Source of the DNA: an uncultured Acidobacteriota bacterium
GTDB lineage: Bacteria > Acidobacteriota > Terriglobia > Terriglobales > Acidobacteriaceae
Assembly (NCBI GenBank): GCA_903873705.1
Contig: CAIQPK010000054.1
Span: 16,849-80,848 of the forward strand
Reading direction: 5' to 3'
Length of the DNA: 64,000 nt
Positions within the stretch are counted from its first letter, which is position 1; the number at the start of each line of letters is the position of its first letter. Shown here piece after piece: positions 25,031-34,700 of this stretch. The notes below the pieces were generated by a model. It had not been told where the DNA came from and did not search any database. It saw nothing but the letters and a program-made list of their open reading frames with translations. The translations under genes were made by a program, and so were the position numbers.

Positions 25031-26515
25031 TCAGGGCTGCTTCCTGACGTACAGCTGGTACGAGAACGGCTCCGCTGGATGCCGCCACCATCCTATTGTG
25101 TGGGGTGGCGTACGTTGCGCGGTCAGCGTGTACTCGCTCTCAAGATAATGCTGAAACTCTGGCCAGCGTGCGGCCAATCCAAAGTTTCGCGCCAGCTTGA
25201 AACACTCCTGATCGGTCACCACCAACACCTGCGGCGGCGTGGCATGCAGGGCGGCCCAAAAATTCTCACGATACTTCAGGCTCACCGCTGTCTGCTGAGT
25301 CTGAAACAGGTAGCAGTCGTACATATACCCTGTCGCCTCCACCAGCTTCATGGTGTACAGCGTGTTCTGGCACTCTGCAGCCATCTCGAAACACTGCACC
25401 TTCCCATCCAGCTTTGCACCGCCCAGCTCCGTCAGGTCAGCGGTCAACATCTGCTGAAACTCCTGGTCTCGCCAGTCGTAGCTGCGCGCAATCACCGCAG
25501 ATGACGGCGCCAGGTACAACGCTCCTGCCAGCAACCCTGCCACCGCAATCAAACCCCGGTATCCCTTCGCGCGCATGTTACCGACCAGCAGCGACCCACA
25601 CAGCAACGCCAGGAAAGCCTCTTCGGGATAGCGATGATAAGGAAAACCTTTTCCCTGGATGATGTAAGACATCGCACCCACCAGGATGCACGCGAGTGCT
25701 ACCTGCGCTTCCCAACTCTTCCACCGCTTCTCCATCACGAGCAGCGCCAACGCAGGTATCGACGCCGTCAGCAGCACCGTCGGAAAGCTGCCCACAATCA
25801 GCACCGGCAAGGACGGCCGCCCCAGCGACGCGTGATACGCCCCGATACCCTGCATGACGTCCAGGAACGCACCCAAAGCGCCGTAGTGGACTAAGTACAG
25901 TCCACACGCGAGTACAGGCAGAGCGAAGCCCGCCACCGACGCGATCAGGTAAGGTGCCTTGGCTACATTCAATTGTCGCAAGCGCAGCCAGAGCAGCACA
26001 ATCAGCACGGCACCAAACAGCAAGCCGGAAGGCTTGATGGTAGCGGCCACGCCGGCAAACAGTCCGAACAATCCCGCAGCCCACGCTCTCTGCTTCCGGA
26101 CGCCATACATCAACCATGCGCAGGCGATCAGCGCCATCACGGCCATGATCAGGTCCCGCTGTCCCGTATGCGTCGGGCCGTCGCGAAAGTGGATCAACGC
26201 AAACAGCGCCCCGCCAAAGAACCCTGCAAGCCAATCCACCGGCCACGTCATCGCAATCATCGCCGCCATGGCCGCCGCCACCAGGCCGAAGTCGAACACG
26301 CGCCACCCGACCGCACCCGGCCCCAGCCAGTGAATCGCCGCCCACTGCAGCGCATAGGTTCCCGGCATGTCCATCTCGATGATGTCTTTGTACGGCACCT
26401 TGCCGTGATCGATCAGGAAAACCACATAGTGCAGCAGCGGTGCGTCGCCAACAACCGGCCAATGCGCCGTCCCCGCAACCGCTGCCAATAGCGATGCCAC
26501 CAGCATCACCGTCAC
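25031..26515 (-). CDS. Multi-pass membrane protein, GT-C glycosyltransferase-like, 494 aa
   Basis: The sequence begins with a hydrophobic segment, then an extracytoplasmic loop with acidic motifs (VVGDAPLLHYVVFLIDHGKVPYKDIIEMDMPGTY). About ten more membrane helices and a soluble C-terminal domain of about 130 residues with several cysteines follow. This layout matches GT39/GT83-like enzymes that use polyprenyl-phosphate sugars; the exact donor and acceptor are unknown. The first standard start is the GTG at 26515, which lacks a good ribosome site; the frame is open about 39 codons further upstream without a standard start that I would prefer. It is convergent with the response regulator and appears to be a single-gene unit. 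Confidence 0.75.
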   Translation of the reverse strand: MTVMLVASLLAAVAGTAHWPVVGDAPLLHYVVFLIDHGKVPYKDIIEMDMPGTYALQWAAIHWLGPGAVGWRVFDFGLVAAAMAAMIAMTWPVDWLAGFFGGALFALIHFRDGPTHTGQRDLIMAVMALIACAWLMYGVRKQRAWAAGLFGLFAGVAATIKPSGLLFGAVLIVLLWLRLRQLNVAKAPYLIASVAGFALPVLACGLYLVHYGALGAFLDVMQGIGAYHASLGRPSLPVLIVGSFPTVLLTASIPALALLVMEKRWKSWEAQVALACILVGAMSYIIQGKGFPYHRYPEEAFLALLCGSLLVGNMRAKGYRGLIAVAGLLAGALYLAPSSAVIARSYDWRDQEFQQMLTADLTELGGAKLDGKVQCFEMAAECQNTLYTMKLVEATGYMYDCYLFQTQQTAVSLKYRENFWAALHATPPQVLVVTDQECFKLARNFGLAARWPEFQHYLESEYTLTAQRTPPHTIGWWRHPAEPFSYQLYVRKQP

Positions 26516-26933
26516 CAGTACCCGTACACCGTACGGTCGAAAAATACCGCGCTCCGTCCGAATTGGTTCAGCTGCGTGCAGTGGAGGGCGTCCCCAATCT
26601 ATTGACCAGACCAGCTTATACGTTTCGGCGAGTCACGGGAACGCCGAGCTTTCTGTTGCGTTCAGCTAACATAAGACCCTTCCAGCTTTGACTCCAGCAG
26701 CCATCAGCAGCCTTTCCGACTACCCAAGGCCAATAACCAGCTTGGCTGGCTCAAAGACCGCGCCCCACGACAGCGGCAAAGGTCTTCCCTATCGAAGTTC
26801 TGCATCTCTAAAGAACTTATGCCTGGGATTGGGGTTGATAAAGGGGGAGCGCTTGAGCCTCCAGGTAGTACCCCTCGGGTCAGCGCACAGGTGTGCCCGT
26901 TGACGGCATCCACGAACCCGGAAATGGAACCTT
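26516..26933. other. Divergent intergenic region, about 420 bp
   Basis: This lies between the GT-C-like gene (minus) and the TonB-like gene (plus). I see no convincing gene, RNA or consensus promoter. GGTTGATAAAGGGGGAGC near 26834 is the only purine-rich stretch resembling a control element. Confidence 0.5.
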
Positions 26934-28289
26934 ATGTTTCTGCTATCCAGGCTTGATGACATCTCGCGCCTCTTTCCGGAAGATGTGGAGAGAACGCGGG
27001 AGTTTTTGCTTGACCGCGGCATACCTGCCGGATCATTGGAAGCACTGACGCACTTTTCCGCTCGATTGGCAATCGACCCTTCGTTCAGACGGGATGTCAC
27101 GTCGCTCGTCCACGTGGTGATCCAGCGAGAGCACGAGGCCGTCGATTACATGGACCTGCTTGGCATCCTCGTCGTCGCCACTGCCGGGCCCGGGCCATTC
27201 AAGGCGACCGGCGAGCAAGAAGAATCAGTACGGGAAATGCTTCGCTTCCTCACGCAGATTCCCCGTCAAACTGGTCCGGTGGGGCCCGTCTTCGTGCGCT
27301 ATCAAAATGTGGTTACCGTTGCCGTTGGGGCCAAACCTCTGCTCCACGATCGGCTCTCACCGCCGGCGCATGGGGGCGATCACATCACCGTCCGCCCAGA
27401 CTCAACCGCGCCCTCCTTCATGGCACAGGAACCCATAGCCTCGCGGTGGCGGGGACCTGTTGTTTCCATTGCGGCCGTGATCGCGCTGGCAGTGGCCATG
27501 GGATCGGGGTGGATGGGCTATCAAAAGAGCCGCAAAACACTTCCAGTAACGGCGCCGCTTGTGGCTTCGTCTCCGGGTATGCCTGTCAATGACGAGAAGT
27601 ATGATCTGGCAAAAGCGCCTCCGGCACCGCTTCGCAAACCTCAGGCTCCAATGAGGAAGCCGTCCCCAGCCGTCGCGCGAACCGCGCGTGGCCTGCGTAC
27701 GCCGCTGGCAGCGTCCCCGACATCGAAAACGGCCGCGCCCGTTCGCCCTTTGCAATTTCCGGACGCGAGCCAAACCATTCCCCTCATCAGGCCAACTCCG
27801 TCTGCCGGACCGGCTGTCGTTGCCGCGAATAATCCTCCCGCGCGGCCATTGAGTGCTGTCCCCGAGAGTCCCGCAATCACGACGCCCCCGCCCAACACGA
27901 CACCGAGTGTTCGTCGCCGTTTGCCGAAGTGGGTCGTGATCAATCCGGCTCCCTTACGGCGGCCGGGTGGAGTGTCCGTCCCAGCCTCCACAACACCAGG
28001 CGTTGTGCATCCGGCCTCAATCGGAATGATGGCAACCAACCTGATTTCCAGCCCTGCGCCGGAATATCCTGTGGCCGCTTCCCAGGCGCGGGTGCAAGGC
28101 GAGGTGAAAGTGCGTGCGGTTGTAGATCGTCAAGGCAACGTGATTGAAGCCCGCGTCGTGAGCGGCCCGGAGTTGCTACGCGACGCTTCCCTCGAAGCAG
28201 TTCAGCACTGGCGTTATCGACCCTACATCCAGGGCGGCAAGCCCGTTGAAGTCGCCACTACAGCCGTTCTGGATTTTGAGTTGCCCTGA
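26934..28289 (+). CDS. TonB-like energy-transducing protein with long cytoplasmic N-terminus, 451 aa
   Basis: Unlike classical TonB, which begins almost directly with its membrane anchor, this protein has about 170 residues before the single helix (RWRGPVVSIAAVIALAVAMG, about 172-193). The N-terminal part is soluble and of unknown fold. A proline-rich, basic periplasmic spacer (about 200-360) follows, and then a TonB C-terminal domain (about 366-451) with the hallmark APEYPVAASQARVQGEVKVR and SLEAVQHWRYRPY. It should pass proton-motive energy to outer-membrane receptors; the neighbouring receptor at 28597 is the likely partner. The N-terminus could receive a cytoplasmic signal, which would be unusual. 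Confidence 0.87.
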   Translation: MFLLSRLDDISRLFPEDVERTREFLLDRGIPAGSLEALTHFSARLAIDPSFRRDVTSLVHVVIQREHEAVDYMDLLGILVVATAGPGPFKATGEQEESVREMLRFLTQIPRQTGPVGPVFVRYQNVVTVAVGAKPLLHDRLSPPAHGGDHITVRPDSTAPSFMAQEPIASRWRGPVVSIAAVIALAVAMGSGWMGYQKSRKTLPVTAPLVASSPGMPVNDEKYDLAKAPPAPLRKPQAPMRKPSPAVARTARGLRTPLAASPTSKTAAPVRPLQFPDASQTIPLIRPTPSAGPAVVAANNPPARPLSAVPESPAITTPPPNTTPSVRRRLPKWVVINPAPLRRPGGVSVPASTTPGVVHPASIGMMATNLISSPAPEYPVAASQARVQGEVKVRAVVDRQGNVIEARVVSGPELLRDASLEAVQHWRYRPYIQGGKPVEVATTAVLDFELP

Positions 28290-28596
28290 GACTTTCACCC
28301 GCCCTTTACATGATGCACGGTCGGCTACCAGTTCGATAGCGCGTGGCCCCATCAGGTAATGCTTTAGTTCTGGCATTTACGGAGCCGCGGATGCCCGCGG
28401 TAGACGCGAAACTCGGTGGCACCTCCTCCTGTCTCGAAAAACCCCCTGTCCGTCACATTTCAGACAAATCCACACTCTCCATGAGGGAACCACCGCGTAT
28501 ATCTCTTCGTACCTACCTGAATTGCCAAAAGAGTTGGCGCTCAGCTACTTCCCTGCGCGCCTTGAGAGACAGCGCCGGAAAAGAGATTTGGTCCCT
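28290..28596 (+). other. Intergenic region between the TonB-like and receptor genes
   Basis: About 307 bp. The open frame of the receptor extends upstream to 28522 but the extension is charged and unlike a signal peptide, so I treat it as leader. No terminator with a T-run and no consensus promoter was found. Confidence 0.5.
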
Positions 28597-31353
28597 ATGT
28601 TGAAGGTTTTCACCGTTACGGCGCTCTCCCTTTGCGTCTTGCAGTCACGTGCATCGGCGCAGGCGTGTACGGGCGGCCCAGTCAGTGGCGTTGTTCGCGA
28701 TACCACTGACGCCCTCGTGCCCGGCGCCACCATCTCTGTCGACGGCAATGCCACCCGCACCAGCGGACCTGATGGCCGATTCCGCTTTCCCTGCGTCGCA
28801 CTGGGGAAACATACGCTTACGGCCTCGTTGCAGGACTTCGCCCCCAACTCCCTCAGTACCACCGTCCCGCACAGCAGCGATCTCACCTTCCACCTTGTCC
28901 CCAGCGCTTCGGCTAACATTGACGTCGAGGCAGACGAAGCGGAGATGCAGGTGGAAGCCCCGGGCGGCGGCAACGGCACCATCGTTGCCGGCAAGCAGCT
29001 CCAGTCGCTGGCTGACGACCCCGACGATCTGCTCCGCGAGCTCCAGCAACTCTCCGCGGCCAATGGCGGCAGCCCCGGTCGAGCCACGATCTCCGTAGAC
29101 GGCTTCTCTGACGGCGCCACGCTACCACCCAAAGACTCGATCGCCTTCGTCAACGTGAGCCCCGATCTTTTCTCTGCCGAGTACCGCGAACCCCCTTTCG
29201 GCGGCGGCCGTGTCGAGGTTTACACCAAACCGGGCGCGAAGAGTTATCACGGTGCGCTGTTCACAACCAACTCCAGCTCGTGGATGAATGCGCGCGACCC
29301 CTTCACCACAACCCTCGGTTCCGTAGGCAAGCAGCGCTATGGGTTTGATTTCACCGGCCCGATTCGCAAACAAGGATCGAACTTTTCTCTGAACCTCGAG
29401 CACCGCTCCATCGATGAAACGGTCGCCGTCAATGCGATTACCCTCGATGCCTCCGGCCAACAGGTCAATACGCAGGACACGGTACCCAACCCGCAGCGTC
29501 TGTGGATTGGCAACGCCCGCATGGACTGGCAGCTCGGGCCAAAGAACATCGCGTCTATCAGCTACTCAGCCAACTGGGCCAACCTCAAGAACCAGGGTGT
29601 CGGCGGCCAGACCCTGCGTGAAGCCGGACACGACGTCGGTCGCGACGAGCAGGTGGTCCGCATCAGCAACGTCACCACGGTATCGCCCAGGCTGGTGCAT
29701 GAGGCACGCTTCAGCGTCGACCGGTTCGTTGAGGGCGAAACGCCTGCCAGCAACTTACCCTCGCTCCAGGTTGCGGGCTACTTCAGCGGCGGCGGCAGCG
29801 CCCTCGGCCGCAGCCACACCGCCCTAACGCGCTACGAGCTGGACGACGACATCATCCTCAATACGAAGCGTCACCTTATCAAGGCCGGAGCACAGTTCTT
29901 CTTCGTTCATCGTTACAGCGATATGGCTACCGGCTTCAACGGCACTTACGTCTTCGCCGGTCACGCTACGGGGAATCCAGCGACTTCCATCACGGCCATC
30001 GACCAGTACCGCAATGCACGCAACAGCGCGGGCGACAGCACCGGCGCGACCAGCGACACGGCCACCGAGTTCACCAACGTCGCCGGCATTCCCCGAGACC
30101 CCGTTTCGCAATGGCGCAACGCGTTCTTCTACCAGGACAACTTCAAGCTCAACACCAAGTGGACCATGGTTTACGGCCTGCGCTACTACTTCCAAACCCA
30201 GCCCGCCAACTACAACGGCGTGGCTCCGCGGACGGGCTTCAGCTACTCGCCGGACAAGAAGCAGACGTGGGTGATCAAGTCCCACTTCGGCCTGTTCGAC
30301 GGCCAGGTATCAGCCGACCTGACTGAGGAGCTCTACCGCGAAGATGGCGTTAAGCGCGTCACCAGCCTGATCTATAACTCGGCCTACTGCGGCCCCAACG
30401 CGTCGAGCGGATGCAGCCCGTTCACCAATGCCACACCTATCCACTCACAACGCACGCTGGCACCGGGCTTCCATAACACCGCCTACGCTATCGGCGACTT
30501 CAGTGTGAGCAAGGACCTTCCCCACGGCTTCAACATCAATGCGCAGGAGGTCCTGCTGCGCTTCATCAATAACTTTCGCACCGTGAATATCAACCAGCCG
30601 CTGACGCCTGATCCCCACGGCCCTCGCCCGATCGCCCCCAACCTCAACATCCTTCAAGTGCAGGACACAGGCGGTGGCCAGGGGCATGGCGAGTTTTTCG
30701 GCATCAGCAACTTCCGCCTGAAACGTACGCAGTTCTTCCTCGGCGTCCTGCATCTGAACCTGCGCGACGATACCGACGACAGCTTCTTCTTCCAGCCGCA
30801 GAGCGCCTACTCGGATGCGGGCGAAACGGTGAACCGGAGCAGCCAGGGCATATGGCAGCTATTTGGCAACAGCAGCGTGTCGCTGCCTTACAAGTTCTCG
30901 CTCACAGGCAACGGCTACGCCACGGGTGGCCAGCCCCTCAACATCACCACGGGCGCGGACAACAACGGCGATGGCAGCTTCAATGATCGTCCGCAATACG
31001 CGCCTGCGGGCTCCGCCGCGAACGGCACAACAATCTTCAACACGCCGTTCGGCCTGCTGACCAACAGCGGCGCCATCGTGAACGGCATCCCGGCCGCGGC
31101 CATCCGGCGCAACATTGCCTCGCTGCCATGGACGTTCCACATCGACGCCAACCTGCAACGCGCCTTCAAACTAACCAGGGACGCCAAGTCCGCACGACAG
31201 CAGACCATCACCGTCAACATGCGCTCGGCCAACTTCATCAATCACACCAACGTTACCGGCGAGAGCACGGTGCTGGGGTCGCCGCAGTTCTTGCGCCCGA
31301 TCACGGCCGATACGGCGCGACGGCTGGAGTTCGGCTTGCGATACAGCTTCTAG
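28597..31353 (+). CDS. TonB-dependent receptor with carboxypeptidase-regulatory N-terminus, about 918 aa
   Basis: I start at the ATG at 28597 because MLKVFTVTALSLCVLQSRASAQ is a clean signal peptide. A carboxypeptidase-regulatory unit (GGPVSGVVRDTTDALVPGATI), a plug-like region (LQSLADDPDDLLRELQQLS; GRATISVDGFSDG) and a long beta-barrel ending in LEFGLRYSF follow. This is a second, distinct receptor family from that at 13706 and is shorter. Its neighbour upstream is the TonB-like protein, so the two may form a dedicated pair. The ligand is unknown. Confidence 0.9.
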   Translation: MLKVFTVTALSLCVLQSRASAQACTGGPVSGVVRDTTDALVPGATISVDGNATRTSGPDGRFRFPCVALGKHTLTASLQDFAPNSLSTTVPHSSDLTFHLVPSASANIDVEADEAEMQVEAPGGGNGTIVAGKQLQSLADDPDDLLRELQQLSAANGGSPGRATISVDGFSDGATLPPKDSIAFVNVSPDLFSAEYREPPFGGGRVEVYTKPGAKSYHGALFTTNSSSWMNARDPFTTTLGSVGKQRYGFDFTGPIRKQGSNFSLNLEHRSIDETVAVNAITLDASGQQVNTQDTVPNPQRLWIGNARMDWQLGPKNIASISYSANWANLKNQGVGGQTLREAGHDVGRDEQVVRISNVTTVSPRLVHEARFSVDRFVEGETPASNLPSLQVAGYFSGGGSALGRSHTALTRYELDDDIILNTKRHLIKAGAQFFFVHRYSDMATGFNGTYVFAGHATGNPATSITAIDQYRNARNSAGDSTGATSDTATEFTNVAGIPRDPVSQWRNAFFYQDNFKLNTKWTMVYGLRYYFQTQPANYNGVAPRTGFSYSPDKKQTWVIKSHFGLFDGQVSADLTEELYREDGVKRVTSLIYNSAYCGPNASSGCSPFTNATPIHSQRTLAPGFHNTAYAIGDFSVSKDLPHGFNINAQEVLLRFINNFRTVNINQPLTPDPHGPRPIAPNLNILQVQDTGGGQGHGEFFGISNFRLKRTQFFLGVLHLNLRDDTDDSFFFQPQSAYSDAGETVNRSSQGIWQLFGNSSVSLPYKFSLTGNGYATGGQPLNITTGADNNGDGSFNDRPQYAPAGSAANGTTIFNTPFGLLTNSGAIVNGIPAAAIRRNIASLPWTFHIDANLQRAFKLTRDAKSARQQTITVNMRSANFINHTNVTGESTVLGSPQFLRPITADTARRLEFGLRYSF

Positions 31354-31747
31354 CAGCTCACCCGCAACGCCCGTTCGGGAATGCCGACAGGCCTAACTGG
31401 AATCGCCAACACGATAGCGATGGAGTTAGGCTGGCAGGCGATGCCAGTGCAAAAGGTGCGGCCAAGTTTACGGCCGGATGGGTGCCCATCAAGAGCGCGT
31501 CTGAAGCGGTGTCAGCAAATTCTTTACTGCAAAGTTCGCGAAGCAAAAACGCCAGGTTTGTCCACGCTAGCGAGAAACAACGCACTCGCCGGGGGCCCCA
31601 GTTCGCCACCGGATATTGCCGGGTTGTAGGTGGCGGGGAGATTTTACGTTCGCTGCTCTCAATTCAATGTGGCTAGTGGCCATCATTTGTGTTATCAATA
31701 ACCCCACCATTGGGTCTTTTTCCATTCCTGCACACATGGGTGGCTGC
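31354..31747 (+). other. Intergenic region, about 394 bp
   Basis: The downstream open frame extends to 31616, but its extra 44 residues hold no signal peptide before the one starting at 31748. Nothing else recognisable is present. Confidence 0.45.
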
Positions 31748-34700
31748 ATGAATCAGCCGGGTCGCTTTCTCGCAGTCAGGGATCTCTGCTTTACGGGTCT
31801 CCTGACAGGTATCTTTCTTTCCGCAACGGCCGTGGGCCAAAGTCCCCTCTCCTCTCCAGCAACAGGGCTCGCAGTGGCCACTTCCACCATGCCTGCTTCC
31901 CAGGCCCGGTCTCTTGCCGCAGAGACACTTCGCCTTCAGCCCGTACAGTTTCATCCGCTGTTCTCCACTGCGGGCGCCAAAAGCGCCGAGCCTGCGCCGC
32001 GTTCCGGCGCCGCGCGGGCCTTTGCGGCGGAAGGACCCGGCTTCGGAATGCAGATCACCTCATCTAGCGTGCGGACCGTGCTGGTACACGCCAAACCTGT
32101 CGTGGCCCGGACGTCAGCTACAGGTGAGAACCAAGGCGCAGCGGAACAAGCTGGGGCGGACAACAGCGAGTTTTCCATGAAGCTGATCAGCGCCCGCGCC
32201 GATGGCCGGGGCGATTTAGCGGAACCCTCCGCGATGACCACCAACTACTTTCTCGGGCAAGGCCCCGCGGAGTGGCAGGTCGGAGTCCATGACTTCGCGC
32301 GGTTGCGTTTCCACAATATTTATCCGGGCATCGATGTGGCATACTACGGCAACGGTGAAAAGCTGGAACACGATTTCATCCTCGCGCCCGGCGCAGACCC
32401 CGCGCACATTCGCCTGGCCTTCGAGGGGATACAGCCTCGAGTGGATGGGAGCGGTGATCTCGTACTGCAAGGCCCGAGCGGTAACGTGCGGCTGCTAAAG
32501 CCGGTCGCCTACACGGAGACGCAGCCAGAAAAGCGTGAGCCGGTCAGCGTGCGTTACGAGGTTGCAGCCAATGGCGAAGTGAGCTTCGCGTTAGGCGCCT
32601 ACGACCGCGCGCAGAAATTGGTCATTGATCCCACGCTCAGCTACGCGAGCTACTTTGGCACCTACTCCACCATCATCAACGCCGTTGCGCTGGATAGCGC
32701 GGGCAACATCCTGCTGACCGGCCAGACCTACGCCGGGTTTGGCATACCCACGAAAAATGCCACGCTCACCGGCAGCACGGGCGCCACGTATAACGCCTTT
32801 CTAGCCAAGCTCGATCCTACCGGCGCAACGGTGCAGTTCGCCACCTATGTCGGCGGCAACAAGGTGGACGCAGCGACCGGTCTCGCACTGGACGGCAGCG
32901 GCAATGCTTACCTCACCGGCATCACGTCTTCAACCACCTTTCCCACGCTGAATGCCTACCAGGGGGCGCAGGGCGTCTCCACTTGCTACACGTCCTCTAT
33001 TACGTGCTTCAATGCCTTCGTCACGGCCATTAAGGCGGATGGCTCGGCCGTTATTTATTCCACCTATCTGGGCGGCACCACCAACGACCAGGGCAACGCC
33101 ATCGCCGTCGACAAGGCGGGCAACGCGACCGTCACGGGCTTCACGCAATCGCCTAATTTTCCCTTGAAGAATGCGTTCCAAACGGCCTACAACAAGGGCA
33201 ATACGTGCAGCTCTGCCGGCAATTGCCAGGAGGTTTTTGTCAGCAACTTCACAGCTGCCGGTGCCCTCAACTTCTCCACCTTTCTCGGCGGATCCAATAT
33301 CAACGCAGGTATGGGAGTCGCGCTCGATGCCGCCGGCAACATCTATTTGACCGGGCTTGCTACCAGCGACTTCCCAACCGTTGGAACGCTGCTCGTCAAC
33401 GGCACAGCTGCGCCAACCGGCTTCGGCGGGACCTTCATCACCAAAATGGCCGCCGACGGGCAATCCCTGGCCTACTCCTATGTGGTTCGCTCTGCTTATG
33501 GCTCCGGCATCGCGGTCGACTCCACCGGCGCAGCTTACGTGGTTGGGCTGATGGGCGGGGGCACCAACCTGCCGGTGACGACGGGCGCTTACTCTTCCAC
33601 GCCGGCCGGATGGTACGCCTTGAAAGTAGCAGCAGGCGGAGGCTCGCTGGCCTACTCCACCTACATCGGCGGCATCAACAACGCCACCGGACTGGATGCG
33701 CCGACTGCTCTCGCGGTCGATGGCGCAAACCATCTCTGGATCGGGGGCTTCACGTCGACCAACAGTTTCCCGATGGTGTCACCTCTTCAATCAGCGGGCG
33801 CCGGTATTCTTGACGCCAGCGGAGACGGTGGCGCAACCTTTCACGTTGCCAACGGCGGTCTGCCCGCAACCGCGGTATCGTCGCTCCTCTTCGATCCTTC
33901 GCATGCCGGCCTGCTGCTGGCAGCAGGGCCAAGCGGCCTGTATACCAGCAGCAACGCGGGCACGTCATGGACGGCACTGGCCACCACCGGCCTGACCAAC
34001 ACCAACATCACCACGCTGGTCCGTTCGGCGTCCTCGCCCAATACACTCACGGCCATCACGGGTGCCGGCATCTTCCGTAGCGCCGACGACGGCGCAAGCT
34101 GGAGCAAGCCCGCCGGCACTGGCCTGCCGTCGCTGAATGGGACCTCCCTGACACTGGCGACGGATCCGGCGAACGCCAACATCGTCTATTTCTCGCAAGG
34201 CTCAGTGGGAACGCCGCTGGTGTGGGTTACGACCGATGGCGGTGCAACGTGGGCCAGCGCCAGCACCGGTCTGCCATCCAGCGGCAATATCGGTTTCATG
34301 GTGGCGGACCCCGTGAACGCCGGCACACTGTATGCCGCAATCGGGTCGAAGGTCTATAAGACGGTGAACTATGGCACGGCCTGGACACTGCCCAACGCCA
34401 GCGGCGTTACGTACAACATCGTCGGCCTTGCAGTCGATCCCGCAACCCCCACCACGGTGTACGTTGGTACCGCGCTGAATTACTCCAAGTCCACCGACGG
34501 CGGAACCACATTTAGCCCCGGCAACGCCACGTTCAACTTTCAGCAGGTCGCTATTACGGTCGATCCCACCAACTCCAACACGCTGTACGCGCGGCAAACG
34601 GCGGCGGGTAGTTGGGCGCTCTACAAATCGACCAACGGCGGCACCAACTTTTCCAGCCTCCCCTATACCAATTCGTTCCCTTCGGCCGTTGTTGTCGATC

